The notes: a model not told the origin generated them from the letters alone. 64,000 nt of DNA from Sphingopyxis microcysteis (GCF_012274265.1 NZ_JAANYY010000003.1:556975-620974), one strand, 5' to 3'. Counted from the first letter of the stretch, positions 50,380 to 59,694 are shown. Numbers and translations: made by a program.

Positions 50380-52134
50380 GTGGACGACAAGCGTAATCTG
50401 ATCGCGGCAATTTTATTGTCGGTGGCCATCCTGATCGGCTGGAACTTCGTCTCGGCGCAGTTTTTCCCGACCCCCGCCAAGCCCGACGTGACGACCACGG
50501 TCGCGGGTGCCAACGGCACCCCGGCAACCACGCCCGCCGCGCGAGGCCAGCCGAGCGCGCTGCCGACCGCCACCGCCCCCGCTGCCCCCGCGACGCAGGC
50601 GATCCGCCCGGTCGAAGCGGCGCTGGCCGAGGGCAACCGGATACCGATCGCCACCCCGGCGCTGGCGGGTTCGATCAACCTGGTCGGCGCGCGCATCGAC
50701 GACATCACGCTGACCAAATATCGCCAGACGATCGCCAAGGATTCGCCGCCGGTGCGCCTGTTCGCCCCGGGCGGTACCAAGGCCGCCTATTTCGCCAGCA
50801 TCGGCTGGTCGGCGCAGGGCGTTCAGGTGCCGGGGCCGACGACGCTGTGGACCGCGAGCGGCAGCAAGCTGACCCCGACGACGCCGGTGACGCTCAGCTG
50901 GGCCAATGGCACCGGCCAGACGTTCCGCATCGAATATAGCATCGACGCCAATTACCTGATCACCGCCAAGCAGACGATCGCCAACACCGGCACCGCGCCG
51001 GTGAGCGCGAGCAGCTTTGCGCTGCTTGACAGGCTGGGCAAGCCGACCGACCCGCACGAGCAGGACAGCATCACGATCCATGTCGGCCCGACCGGCTATC
51101 TCGACGGCAAGTCGGTGTTCGACACCGATTATGAGGATCTGGAGGAGGCGCCGAACCGCACCGTGCGTTATAATTCGGCAGGCTGGCTCGGCTTTACCGA
51201 CAAATATTGGCTCGCGGCGGTCGTTCCGGCCAAGGGCGAACGCGTGACCGCAGCCATTAGCTCGCCGAGCGCCAACAATTACCAGACCCTGTTCGCGCGC
51301 GATTTCGCGCAGGTCGCCCCCGGCCAGCAGATCGCGACGACCAGCCGCATCTTTGCCGGTGCGAAGGAAGTCGATATCCTGGAAACCTATCAGGACAAGC
51401 TGGGCATCACCCGCCTGTCGAACGCGATCGATTGGGGCTGGTTCGAATTTTTCGCGGTACCGATTTTCAAGCTGCTGCACTGGCTGTTCCTGCAGGTCGG
51501 CAATTTCGGCGTCGCAATCATGGCGCTGACCCTGATCATCCGCCTGCTGATGTTCCCGATCGCCAACCGGCAATTCTCGTCGATGGCGCAGATGCGCGTC
51601 GTCCAGCCGAAGATGAAGGCGCTGCAGGAACGCTTCAAGGACGACAAGCCCAAGATGCAGCAGGAGCTGATGAAGCTCTACAAGGACGAAAAGATCAATC
51701 CGCTGGCCGGCTGTCTGCCGATCCTGATCCAGATCCCGATCTTTTACGCGCTGTACAAGGTGCTGATGCTGGCGATCGAAATGCGCCACCAGCCGTTCAT
51801 CCTGTGGATCAAGGATCTGTCGGCGCCCGATCCGCTGCACATCCTGAACCTGTTCGGCCTCTTGCCCTTTACCCCGCCGTCGATCCTGGCGATCGGTGTG
51901 CTGGCGGTGATCCTGGGTGTGACGATGTGGCTCCAGTTCCGCCTGAACCCCGCCCCGGCCGACCCGGTGCAGCAACAGGTGTTCAAGATCATGCCGTGGC
52001 TGTTCATGTTCATCATGGCGCCGTTCGCGGCGGGCCTGCTGCTGTACTGGATCACCAACAACATCCTGTCGATCGCGCAGCAGCAGTGGATGTACCAGAA
52101 GTTCCCGGCGCTGAAGGCGCAGGCGACGACGTGA
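50380..52134 (+). CDS. yidC: Membrane protein insertase YidC
   Basis: A 584-residue Oxa1/YidC insertase. An N-terminal membrane helix (NLIAAILLSVAILIGWNF), an Ala/Pro/Thr-rich linker, the periplasmic P1 beta domain (about 90-330), then the five-helix core beginning WFEFFAVPIFKLLHWLFLQ and with ADPVQQQVFKIMPWLFMFIMA. It inserts and folds inner-membrane proteins with and without Sec. Start is GTG 50380. Its stop overlaps the engB GTG by 3 bases (GTGA). Confidence 0.97.
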   Translation: MDDKRNLIAAILLSVAILIGWNFVSAQFFPTPAKPDVTTTVAGANGTPATTPAARGQPSALPTATAPAAPATQAIRPVEAALAEGNRIPIATPALAGSINLVGARIDDITLTKYRQTIAKDSPPVRLFAPGGTKAAYFASIGWSAQGVQVPGPTTLWTASGSKLTPTTPVTLSWANGTGQTFRIEYSIDANYLITAKQTIANTGTAPVSASSFALLDRLGKPTDPHEQDSITIHVGPTGYLDGKSVFDTDYEDLEEAPNRTVRYNSAGWLGFTDKYWLAAVVPAKGERVTAAISSPSANNYQTLFARDFAQVAPGQQIATTSRIFAGAKEVDILETYQDKLGITRLSNAIDWGWFEFFAVPIFKLLHWLFLQVGNFGVAIMALTLIIRLLMFPIANRQFSSMAQMRVVQPKMKALQERFKDDKPKMQQELMKLYKDEKINPLAGCLPILIQIPIFYALYKVLMLAIEMRHQPFILWIKDLSAPDPLHILNLFGLLPFTPPSILAIGVLAVILGVTMWLQFRLNPAPADPVQQQVFKIMPWLFMFIMAPFAAGLLLYWITNNILSIAQQQWMYQKFPALKAQATT

Positions 52135-52793
52135 GCGATCGCGACGACCTTGCGCCGGGAGCCGATCCCGAAAGGGCGGAACGCGCGCGCAAGCTGTTTT
52201 CGGGGCCGATCAATTTTCTGAAATCGGCCCCGGCGCTTCAGCATCTGCCGAACCCGACGATGCCCGAAATCGCCTTTGCGGGCCGTTCGAACGTCGGCAA
52301 ATCGTCGCTGCTCAACGCGCTGACCAACCGCAACGGGCTGGCGCGCACGTCGGTGACCCCGGGGCGGACGCAGGAGCTCAATTATTTCGACGTCGGCGAG
52401 CCATTGGTATTCCGGCTGGTCGACATGCCGGGTTACGGCTTTGCCAAGGCGCCGAAGGATGTCGTCAAGAAATGGCGTTTCCTGGTGAACGACTATCTGC
52501 GCGGGCGGCAGGTGCTGAAACGCACTTTGGTGCTGATCGACAGCCGCCACGGACTGAAGGATGTCGACCGCGAGTTCCTGGAAATGCTCGACACCGCGGC
52601 GGTGAGCTATCGCATCGTGCTGACCAAGGCCGACAAGGTCAAGGCGAGTGACCTCGCCGCGATCCATGCCGCGACCGAGGCCGAGGCGCGCAAGCACCCC
52701 GCGGCGCATCCGGAAGTGATTGTGACTTCGTCCGAGAAGGGCTTGGGGATCGCCGAGCTGCGCACCGCAGTGCTGGAGGCGGTGGAGGTATAA
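52131..52793 (+). CDS. engB: Ribosome biogenesis GTPase EngB/YsxC
   Basis: A 220-residue GTPase with G1 GRSNVGKSS, G2 region TSVTPGRTQELNYF, G3 DMPGYGFAKAPK and G4 TKAD. It participates in large-subunit assembly. The start is GTG 52131, which overlaps the yidC TGA, so it is translationally coupled to yidC. Repeat 52801-52897 follows immediately. Confidence 0.96.
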   Translation: MSDRDDLAPGADPERAERARKLFSGPINFLKSAPALQHLPNPTMPEIAFAGRSNVGKSSLLNALTNRNGLARTSVTPGRTQELNYFDVGEPLVFRLVDMPGYGFAKAPKDVVKKWRFLVNDYLRGRQVLKRTLVLIDSRHGLKDVDREFLEMLDTAAVSYRIVLTKADKVKASDLAAIHAATEAEARKHPAAHPEVIVTSSEKGLGIAELRTAVLEAVEV

Positions 52794-52800
52794 TCCTTCT

Positions 52801-52897
52801 CCCCTCCCGCTTGCGGGAGGGGTCGGGGGAGGGCATGTTGCGTCACCCATAGGGCCATACAGGCCCTCCCCTAGCCCCTCCCGCAAGCGGGAGGGGG
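52801..52897. repeat. CCCCTCCCGCTTGCGGGAGGGG inverted repeat element
   Basis: A perfect palindrome (CCCCTCCCGCTTGCGGGAGG extended by GG, 52801-52822) and an inverted counterpart with CCCGCAAGCGGGAGGGG (52875-52897) flank GGGGGAGGGC and CCCTCCCC runs. It occupies the space between engB and the next GST gene and would fold into stacked stable hairpins. Confidence 0.85.
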
Positions 52898-52910
52898 ACT
52901 TGGAGACCCC

Positions 52911-53582
52911 ATGAAACTGTTCATCGGCAACAAGGCCTACTCCAGCTGGAGCCTGCGCGGCTGGCTCGCCGCCAAGCATAGCGGCCTGCCGTTCGAGGAA
53001 ATCGCCGTCCCGCTCTACAATGAGGAATGGAACCAGCGCCGCGAGGGCGACGAGTTTGCGCCGTCGGGCGGCAAGGTGCCGATCCTGTGGGACGGCGACG
53101 ACATCGTCGTGTGGGATAGCCTGGCGATCATCGATTATCTCAACGAAAAGACCGGCGGCACCAAGGGCTATTGGCCCGACGATATGGCGGCGCGCGCGAT
53201 GGCGCGGTCGATGGCGGCCGAAATGCATTCGAGCTTCGCGGCGCTGCGCCGCGAGCACAGCATGAACATCCGCCGCATCTTTCCCGCCGCCCAACTGACC
53301 CCGGAAGTGCAGGCCGATGTCGTCCGCATCCTGCAAATCTGGGCCGAAGCGCGGGCGCGGTTCGGCGGCGCGGGCGATTATCTGTTCGGCGACTGGTCCG
53401 CCGCCGACATGATGTTCGCGCCGGTGGTCACCCGCTTCATCACCTACTCGATCCCGCTACCGCCCTTCGCGCTCGCCTATATGCAGGCGGTGATCAGCCA
53501 TAAGTGCATGCAGGACTGGATCGGCGGCGCGCAGGCCGAGGATTGGGTGATCGAGAAGTTCGAGGGGCCGGTCGAGAGCTAG
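52911..53582 (+). CDS. Glutathione S-transferase family protein
   Basis: A 223-residue GST: KLFIGNKAYSSWSLRGWLAA with Ser residues in the activating turn, GGKVPILWDGDDIVVWDSLAIIDYL with the cis-Pro and DS contact, and FGDWSAADMMFAPVV in the helical domain. The AYSSWSLR turn is typical of a bacterial GST subgroup of unknown substrate. TTGGAG precedes the ATG. Confidence 0.9.
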   Translation: MKLFIGNKAYSSWSLRGWLAAKHSGLPFEEIAVPLYNEEWNQRREGDEFAPSGGKVPILWDGDDIVVWDSLAIIDYLNEKTGGTKGYWPDDMAARAMARSMAAEMHSSFAALRREHSMNIRRIFPAAQLTPEVQADVVRILQIWAEARARFGGAGDYLFGDWSAADMMFAPVVTRFITYSIPLPPFALAYMQAVISHKCMQDWIGGAQAEDWVIEKFEGPVES

Positions 53583-53592
53583 GGTAAAGACC

Positions 53593-54219
53593 CTAGGATT
53601 GCGGCGCCGCGGTCATTGCGAACCAGACCGCCACAGCGACGATCATCAGGGCCAATATACGGCGAATCAGGCGGGTCCGCGCGGGATCAGCGAGCCATTC
53701 GCCGATCCGGCTGCCCGCCAGCACAAGGCCCACGTGAACCGCCGTCGCGATAGCGATGCTGGCCAAAGCCAGCGTGAAGGCAAGTCCGAAGCCCGGAATC
53801 TGGCCGCCGTTGAACCTGGGAATGACGACGACATAGAAGAGCATGGCCTTTGGATTGAGCAGGTTGACCACCAATCCCGAGAGGAAATGATGCCTTGCCC
53901 GTCCGGCATCGATGGCGCGCGCAGGCGAATTCTCACCGCCATCGCGCCAGCTTTCCCACGCCAGCCACAACAAAAATGCTGCACCGCCCCAGCGCAAAGC
54001 CTGCCAAAGCGTCGGGCTGGCCGCTACGACAAACGCAATCCCCAAAGCCGCCGCCAGCGCATTAATGAACAAGCCGATCGCGATCCCCGCGGTCGCCGCC
54101 AGCCCGGCGCGCCGACCGTCGCCCATCGATAGCGCCGCAAGCCACGCCATGTTCGGGCCCGGCGTCAATTCGATCAACAGCACCGCCAGCGCGAAACCAA
54201 CCCAGTCGGCGGCGCTCAC
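53593..54219 (-). CDS. LysE/RhtB-family amino-acid exporter
   Basis: A 208-residue protein with about six membrane helices. It opens with VGFALAVLLIELTPGPNMAWL, the LysE-family TPGPN signature, and continues with LAATAGIAIGLFINALAAALGI and LLNPKAMLFYVVVIPRF. It exports amino acids or derivatives. The start overlaps the cupin gene by 4 nt. Confidence 0.93.
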   Translation of the reverse strand: MSAADWVGFALAVLLIELTPGPNMAWLAALSMGDGRRAGLAATAGIAIGLFINALAAALGIAFVVAASPTLWQALRWGGAAFLLWLAWESWRDGGENSPARAIDAGRARHHFLSGLVVNLLNPKAMLFYVVVIPRFNGGQIPGFGLAFTLALASIAIATAVHVGLVLAGSRIGEWLADPARTRLIRRILALMIVAVAVWFAMTAAPQS

Positions 54220-54683
54220 GGAATCCGCTTCGTCGGATAGGGCGTGCCATCCTTGTGGAAATAGCCGTCGGGCGTAAACAGCATGTCAATGTCGGAATAG
54301 CCGCCGCCGGTGTCATATTTCTTGCCGCCGCCGAGCGCGACGAACACGCAGTCGGCGTCCGATTCATTGACCAGATGGTGGCCGTTGGTGCTGCCTTTCG
54401 GCCACACAGCGATATCGCCGGGGCGCATCGGCCAGCGGCCGTCGTCCTCGATCAGGGTCGCTTCACCCGAAATCATCACCAGCATCTCGTCCTCGCCGTC
54501 GTGCCAGTGGCGCTGCGACGACCAGGCGCCGGGTTTCAGCACGACATGGCTGGCGGCAAAATCGCTGAGGCCGGTGGCGGGCGCGAGGCGGCGGTACCAG
54601 CGGCCCTGCACCGCCGCATCATAGGGCGCGGGGTAGCCGGTGGCGTTGGTTTGCGGGATGGCGTCAAGGTCGAGTTTGGGCAT
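54216..54683 (-). CDS. Cupin-domain protein
   Basis: A 155-residue single cupin with motif 1 GAWSSQRHWHDGEDEMLVMISGEATL (metal ligands H-x-H and E) and motif 2 RPGDIAVWPKGSTNGHHLVNES (H). The downstream GGYSDIDMLFTPDGYFHKDGTPYP is typical of a cupin subgroup of unknown function. ATG 54683 begins MPKLDLDAIPQTN; a longer frame reads into repeat sequence. It probably forms an operon with the LysE exporter. Confidence 0.88.
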   Translation of the reverse strand: MPKLDLDAIPQTNATGYPAPYDAAVQGRWYRRLAPATGLSDFAASHVVLKPGAWSSQRHWHDGEDEMLVMISGEATLIEDDGRWPMRPGDIAVWPKGSTNGHHLVNESDADCVFVALGGGKKYDTGGGYSDIDMLFTPDGYFHKDGTPYPTKRIP

Positions 54684-54733
54684 GGCGTCTGTTCCTGTTG
54701 CGGCGCGCATGGGCGCGAACCAAGCTCCTTTGT

Positions 54734-54890
54734 TTCGCACAAAGACACAAAGACACGAAGAGGGCGGTCAATGATCGCTGATCGCGGTTTGCCGTCGCAG
54801 ACGACATACAGAAAGGCGCTGCGCACCAAAGAGAAAAGCGACAGCCGCGTTTCCGCTCGGCTTCTTCGTGTCTTCGTGTCTTTGTGCGAC
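54734..54890. repeat. CAAAGACACGAAG inverted repeat, copy 1
   Basis: A left arm TTCGCACAAAGACACAAAGA (54734-54763) and its near-perfect inverse (54861-54890) enclose about 97 bp. Each arm is made of a 7-9 bp unit (ACAAAGAC or ACGAAGAC) in tandem. It lies between the cupin and dapE genes. A related nested array follows dapE. Confidence 0.8.
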
Positions 54891-54943
54891 CCCCCATTTC
54901 TATCGGCTCGACTTGGCGCGGCGTCAGCGGGTAAGGGGCGGGC

Positions 54944-56080
54944 ATGCCCACGCACATCGACCCCGTCACCCTCGCCCAGGCGCTGATCGCCGCGCCCTCC
55001 GTCACACCCGCGACCGGCGCGGTGTTCGATGTGCTCGAGGCAGCGCTCACCCCGCTGGGCTTCACCGTCGAGCGCTTTATCGACGGGATCGAACCCGACG
55101 GGCCGGTCGAAAATCTGCTCGCGGTGCGGCGGGGTAGCGGCCCCGTCCATTTCGGCTTTGCCGGGCATCTCGACGTCGTGCCGCCGGGGGTTGGTTGGAC
55201 CGGCGACGCCTTTGCCCCCGAAATTCGCGGCGACCTGCTCTACGGGCGCGGCGCGGTCGACATGAAGGGGTCGATCGCGGCCTTTGTCGCCGCCGCCGCC
55301 GCGACCCCGGTCGATGCCGGAACGATCAGCCTGATCATCACCGGCGACGAGGAAGGCCCGGCGATTTTCGGCACCCGCGCGCTGATGGAGCATATGGCGG
55401 GGCGCGGCATCGCGCCCGACATGATCGTCGTCGGCGAACCGACGTCGGTGAACAGGCTCGGCGACATGGTAAAGATCGGACGGCGCGGGTCGGTCAATAT
55501 CTGGATCGACGTGCCGGGAACGCAAGGGCATGTCGCCTACCCCCACCTCGCCGACAATCCGATCCCCAAGCTGGTGCGGATCATGGCGGCGATCGACGCG
55601 GTGACGCTCGACAGCGGCAACGACTGGTTCCAGCCGTCGAATATCGAATTCACCGACATCGAGGTCGGCAATGGCGCGACCAATGTCATCCCGGCGTCGG
55701 CGCGCGCGCGACTGTCGATCCGCTTCAACGACCAGCACAAGGGCGCCGATCTGGTCGCGATGGTCGAACGCATCGCGCACGACGTCGAACCCGCCGCCAA
55801 GGTGCTCGGCAAGATTTCGGGCGAAGCATTCCTGACCCCGCCGGGCGAGCTGTCGGAGCTGGTCGCCGAGGCGATCCGTGCCGAGACCGATGTGGTGGCG
55901 GAAATGTCGACGACCGGCGGAACGTCGGACGCGCGCTTCCTGCATGCGCTGTGCCCGGTGGTCGAATTCGGGCTGACCAACGCGACAATGCACAAGCTGG
56001 ACGAGGCGGTGGCGGTCGCCGATCTGCACAAGCTGACCGCGATTTACCGCGGGATATTGATGCGGGCTTTGCTGGATTAA
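54944..56080 (+). CDS. dapE: Succinyl-diaminopimelate desuccinylase DapE
   Basis: A 378-residue M20 metalloenzyme: GFAGHLDVVPPG (metal ligands and catalytic Asp), YGRGAVDMKGSIAAF, ITGDEEGPAIFGT with the catalytic Glu pair, VGEPTS and GGTSDARFLHAL. It releases succinate from N-succinyl-LL-diaminopimelate in lysine and peptidoglycan synthesis. Length and motif order are typical. The gene is flanked by CAAAG repeats on both sides. Confidence 0.95.
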   Translation: MPTHIDPVTLAQALIAAPSVTPATGAVFDVLEAALTPLGFTVERFIDGIEPDGPVENLLAVRRGSGPVHFGFAGHLDVVPPGVGWTGDAFAPEIRGDLLYGRGAVDMKGSIAAFVAAAAATPVDAGTISLIITGDEEGPAIFGTRALMEHMAGRGIAPDMIVVGEPTSVNRLGDMVKIGRRGSVNIWIDVPGTQGHVAYPHLADNPIPKLVRIMAAIDAVTLDSGNDWFQPSNIEFTDIEVGNGATNVIPASARARLSIRFNDQHKGADLVAMVERIAHDVEPAAKVLGKISGEAFLTPPGELSELVAEAIRAETDVVAEMSTTGGTSDARFLHALCPVVEFGLTNATMHKLDEAVAVADLHKLTAIYRGILMRALLD

Positions 56081-56315
56081 ATTGATCTCACGCGAAGGCG
56101 CGAAGAAGATCAGAAAGAGATTTCTCACACAAAGACACAAAGGCGCAAAGACAACGGGTTATACCTAGGCCGCTGCGACGGATCACGCGTCGCGTCATTT
56201 GTGATTGCCTGCGACGATGGTCTTACCTCACGGACTTTCATCCCGCTTCGTGTCTTTGTGTCTTTGTGTGAGATTTTTCTTCTTCGCGCCTTTGCGCCTT
56301 TGCGTGAGATCAATC
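56081..56315. repeat. Nested CAAAG inverted repeats, copy 2
   Basis: The outer arms, ATTGATCTCACGCGAAGGCG (56081-56110 region) and its inverse CTTTGCGCCTTTGCGTGAGAT (ending 56311), enclose inner arms CTCACACAAAGACACAAAGG (56124-56143) and the inverse TGTGTCTTTGTGTGAG (56256-56272 region). Units are variants of ACAAAGAC and GCAAAGGC. The outer right arm supplies the stop codon region of the Smr gene. It forms the dapE-Smr convergent junction. Confidence 0.75.
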
Positions 56316-56885
56316 GTCCCTTGCGCGCCGCAGGATCACATAGACCGCGCCCGCGCCGCCATGACTGATATGCGCGGGGCGCAGCGCGACGATCTGGTCG
56401 GCGTGGGGCGAACAAGCGAGCCAATCGGGCAGCGAGGCGCGGATCGCGCCGCGCGGGCGCGGGTCGCCGTGCATTGTCGGCAGGCGGTCGGCGCCGGGGC
56501 GGAGGCGACCCGCCACGACGAGCAGCACGCGCGCGCCGCGCAGCAGCGCACGGCCGATCGCATCGTCGAGCAGCGTCTGCGCCGAGGCGAGGCTATGCCC
56601 ATGGAGGTCGATGCTGAGGTCGGGGCGGACCAGCCCCTTGCGCAGGCGGCGGTCCCAATGGCCGTCGAGCGTCGCGGCGCTGTGGGTGCGGCGCGGCGGC
56701 GGCAGTTTCGTGGCGGGACGGACGGGCGCCGCCGGGGCGGCGGGGCGGCGCGGGGTCGGCGCAGGCGGGCGGATCGTCGGCGGGGCTGCGGGCGCGAGCG
56801 GCACTTTCGCCTTCACCAGCGGCTTCACCGTCGCCGCGACCTTTTTCCACAGCGCGCTTTCGTCGGGATCGAGCCGCCGCGCCAT
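56310..56885 (-). CDS. Smr-domain DNA/RNA nuclease-like protein
   Basis: A 191-residue protein with a basic, Pro/Ala-rich N-terminal half and a C-terminal Smr domain: SIDLHGHSLASAQTLLDDAI (the L-D-x-H-x-x motif), RVLLVVAGRLRPGADRL in place of the usual 'V.GkGlHS', and HISHGGAGAVYVILRR. It is thought to act on nucleic acids in repair or recombination. The stop codon lies in the CAAAG repeat. mltA is 7 nt upstream, suggesting an operon. Confidence 0.85.
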   Translation of the reverse strand: MARRLDPDESALWKKVAATVKPLVKAKVPLAPAAPPTIRPPAPTPRRPAAPAAPVRPATKLPPPRRTHSAATLDGHWDRRLRKGLVRPDLSIDLHGHSLASAQTLLDDAIGRALLRGARVLLVVAGRLRPGADRLPTMHGDPRPRGAIRASLPDWLACSPHADQIVALRPAHISHGGAGAVYVILRRARDD

Positions 56886-56892
56886 CGCGGCG

Positions 56893-58227
56893 TCAGCGCG
56901 CCGGGATCAGCCGCGCGACGCTGGCGCGCGGGAGCAGCAGCAACGCCGAACCGCGCGCCGCCATGCCGCCAGCGATCGCGCGCGCATCCTCACCCGCGCC
57001 CCAGAAGCTGTCGAAGCGGTTGGCGCCCTTGATCGCGCCGCCGGTGTCCTGCGCCACCCACAGCCCGTTCGGTTCGGCACGGTCGAGCGAGAGGAAGACG
57101 GGGGCGCCGAGCGGCACATATTTGGGATCCGCAGCGACGCTGGCGCGACCGGTCACCGGCAGGCCCATGGCGCCGAGCGGGCCGGGGCCGGTGAGTTCGC
57201 GGAAGAACACCCAGCTGGGATTCTCGTTCATCACCGCGGCGCCGCGTTTCGGATCGGCGCGCAGATAATCGAGGATGCCCTGCATCGACGCCTGTCCGCG
57301 CTGCAATTCGCCGCGGTCGAGCAATAGCTTGCCGATGCCGACATAGCCGCGGCCATTCTGGCTGTCGTAACCGATCCGCATGACGCCGCCGTCGGGCAGG
57401 CGCAGGCGGCCCGAGCCCTGCACTTGCAGGAAGAAGAATTCGGCGGCGTCGGCGGCATAAGCGATTTCGAGCCCGCGCCCTTCGAGCGCGCCGCTTTCGA
57501 TCGCGGCGCGGTCGTAATATTGCACCAGCTTGCTGCCCTCGACGCGGCCGCGGATCGTCCGGCCCTTCAGCTCGTCGGAAAATTGCCCGAGGTCGACGTC
57601 GACCAGATCGGCGGGGCGGCGATAGATGGGGACGTCATAGCCCGGGCGCTTCGTGCGCGATCCGGCGATTTCGGGTTCGTAATAGCCAGTGACAAAGGCG
57701 GTTCCGGCGCCGATCTGCACCGTCCCGAAATAACGCGAAAAAAAGGAAGCGGCATCGCTGTCAGCCCAGTTTTTCGCGGCGTTGCAGCTTTCGGCCCAGT
57801 CGGCGCCCTGCGTCAGCCCGCTGACATCGGCGCGGCGCTGGACCGAAGGACAGCTGATGCGAAAGGCGGCAAGCGCGGCGCTTGCCTGTTCGGGAGCGAT
57901 GCCAAGTGACGCAAAATCGGGGCCGGCAATGACGCCGCTTGCCGCCGCCGTCGTCGCGTCGGCCGGGACCGCGGGGGCGGGCAGCGCCGGGCGCGGCGTG
58001 GCCGGGATCGGCCTCGCCGCAACGCCGCCACTTTCCGATGGCCGCGGCTGATAGGGGCGCGGCGTGGCGCCCGACGGCCTCGCTGCGGGTGCCGGTGTGG
58101 AGGCGGCGGGGCGGCTGCCTGCATCGGGGATCACCGACGCGCATCCCGCGAGAAGCGGTAATACCGCGACCAAGGACAATCCGAAAACCCGCATCCGGCG
58201 CTTCCCGGACGAACCAAGCGCGGGCAT
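56893..58227 (-). CDS. mltA: Membrane-bound lytic murein transglycosylase A
   Basis: A 444-residue lipoprotein (signal RVFGLSLVAVLPLLAGC, Cys28) with a disordered Pro/Ala-rich stretch and the MltA domain: FFSRYFGTVQIGAGTAFVTGYYEPEIAGS, GRGLEIAYAADAAEFFFLQVQGSGRL and FDSFWGAGEDARAIAG (the conserved Asp-rich 3D motif). It cleaves peptidoglycan glycan strands with 1,6-anhydro products. A shorter start at 58194 is possible. It is between Smr and Tim44-like genes with tight spacing, and opposite secB, as in sphingomonads. Confidence 0.92.
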   Translation of the reverse strand: MPALGSSGKRRMRVFGLSLVAVLPLLAGCASVIPDAGSRPAASTPAPAARPSGATPRPYQPRPSESGGVAARPIPATPRPALPAPAVPADATTAAASGVIAGPDFASLGIAPEQASAALAAFRISCPSVQRRADVSGLTQGADWAESCNAAKNWADSDAASFFSRYFGTVQIGAGTAFVTGYYEPEIAGSRTKRPGYDVPIYRRPADLVDVDLGQFSDELKGRTIRGRVEGSKLVQYYDRAAIESGALEGRGLEIAYAADAAEFFFLQVQGSGRLRLPDGGVMRIGYDSQNGRGYVGIGKLLLDRGELQRGQASMQGILDYLRADPKRGAAVMNENPSWVFFRELTGPGPLGAMGLPVTGRASVAADPKYVPLGAPVFLSLDRAEPNGLWVAQDTGGAIKGANRFDSFWGAGEDARAIAGGMAARGSALLLLPRASVARLIPAR

Positions 58228-58232
58228 CGCGG

Positions 58233-58898
58233 TCAGGCTGCTTCGATTTCGTCGAGCAGCCAGTTGGGATCGTCGCTGCCGATAGCGCGGCGGAACGTCC
58301 ACAGGTCGTCGGTGCGCGACGCATCGCTCATCGACCCGGCGATCATCTTGCCATCGGCGTCGCGCGTGACCGCGCTGATGTCGGCCTGATAGCGCACGGT
58401 GACGCGCGCTTCCTTGCGGTCCATCTCGACCGCGACAATCTTCGCCGACTCGATGCCAATCAGGCGATTCTCCAGCTTTTCGCCGCGCGCATCGCGCGCC
58501 TCGATCGCCTCGACAAAGGCTTCGTAACTGTCGTCGTCGCACAGGTCGCGCAGCGTATCGCGATCGCCCTTCCAATAGGCTTCGAGGATCATGCGGTACG
58601 CCGCCTCGGCGCCCTCCATGAAGCGGCCGGCATCGAAATTGCGGTCGGTCGCGAGCAATTGGCGCAGGCCGATTTCGGCGGCAGGTTCATAGACTAGGCC
58701 CGAGGTGTCGGGTGCACCGATCGGCGCCGACGGCGCGTCGCCATCGTCCAGCCGCACCGGCGCGGGCGGCGCACGCTCGTCGCGGCGCGGCAACACCGGC
58801 TCCTGCTCGTGCCCGGTGCGCTTGCCGAGTACAGAGTACAGCCGCATGCCGAGGAAGGCGGCAATCATGGCGAGCAGGACGATCGAAAAAGCAGTCAC
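58233..58898 (-). CDS. Tim44-domain (TimA-like) inner-membrane adaptor
   Basis: A 221-residue protein with one N-terminal membrane helix (FSIVLLAMIAAFLGMRLYSVLG), an acidic linker (DDGDAPSAP) and a Tim44-like domain: FMEGAEAAYRMILEAYWKGDRDTLRDLC, ENRLIGIESAKIVAVEMDRKEA, DDLWTFRRAIGSDDPNWLLDE. Tim44-like proteins in alphaproteobacteria are inner-membrane adaptors, probably of protein transport. GTG 58898 is chosen because it places the helix at the N-terminus. It precedes mltA by 5 nt. Confidence 0.9.
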   Translation of the reverse strand: MTAFSIVLLAMIAAFLGMRLYSVLGKRTGHEQEPVLPRRDERAPPAPVRLDDGDAPSAPIGAPDTSGLVYEPAAEIGLRQLLATDRNFDAGRFMEGAEAAYRMILEAYWKGDRDTLRDLCDDDSYEAFVEAIEARDARGEKLENRLIGIESAKIVAVEMDRKEARVTVRYQADISAVTRDADGKMIAGSMSDASRTDDLWTFRRAIGSDDPNWLLDEIEAA

Positions 58899-59144
58899 GG
58901 GCAAAAGTCCAATGCGGGCAATGGAAACATCAAGGCCGATACATAGGCGATGCACGGCCAAGTTTCAAACGCCATGGCCCCGCCGATGCGGCAGGTCAAC
59001 GATTCACCCCCAGCAAAGCGCCGCCGCGATCCCATTGTGCTGGCTGGCGCGCGCTGCTAAGCGCCGCCGCAACCGTCTGCCGCAGTCCCGACACGGCCTG
59101 CAGCGCGGATCCTGTTTCATCTTTTCGAGCGAAAGCAATGCACC

Positions 59145-59666
59145 ATGGCTGACGAGACCAGCGCCGACATCAACAACCCCGCCCTGCAGCCCAATGGCGA
59201 AGATACCAGCCCGGCGATCGGCCTGATCTCGCAATATGTCAAAGACCTGTCGTTCGAAAATCCGAACGCGCCCGCGGTTTACCAGTGGCAGGATGCGCCG
59301 CAGATCGACGTCCAGTTCAACATCGCCGCCGAAGGGGTCGGCGAGAACCTGTTCGAAGTAACCTTGAAGATCGACGTCACGTCGAAGGCCGATCAGGGCA
59401 CGATGTTCGTGATCGAGCTGAAATATGCCGGACTGTTCGGCGTCCGCAACGTCCCCGAAGACCAGTTGCAGCCGTTTTTCCTCGCCGAAGCGCCGCGCAT
59501 CCTGTTCCCCTTCGCGCGCCGCGTCGTCGCCGATGCCGTCCGCGACGGCGGTTTTGCGCCGCTGCTGCTGGAACCGATCGATTTCCACGGCCTGTTCATG
59601 CAGCAGGTCCAGGCGCAGACCGAAGCCGGGGAACTGGGCGACGCCGTTCCGGTCGGCCAGGCCTGA
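59145..59666 (+). CDS. secB: Protein export chaperone SecB
   Basis: A 173-residue SecB of usual length: SQYVKDLSFENPNAP is the signature opening, followed by FEVTLKIDV, EAPRILFPFARRVVADAVRDGGF and LLLEPIDFHGLFMQQ. It holds precursors unfolded and delivers them to SecA. It is divergent from the Tim44-like gene across about 245 bp and is followed by repeat copy D and murJ. Confidence 0.96.
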   Translation: MADETSADINNPALQPNGEDTSPAIGLISQYVKDLSFENPNAPAVYQWQDAPQIDVQFNIAAEGVGENLFEVTLKIDVTSKADQGTMFVIELKYAGLFGVRNVPEDQLQPFFLAEAPRILFPFARRVVADAVRDGGFAPLLLEPIDFHGLFMQQVQAQTEAGELGDAVPVGQA

Positions 59667-59694
59667 TCTGACGGCCTTGGCCCTCCTGACTAAA

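Noticed and set aside
54536-56140. A 534-codon minus-strand frame across the repeat and dapE
   Set aside because: It reads through the CAAAG repeats and mirrors dapE; no motif supports it.
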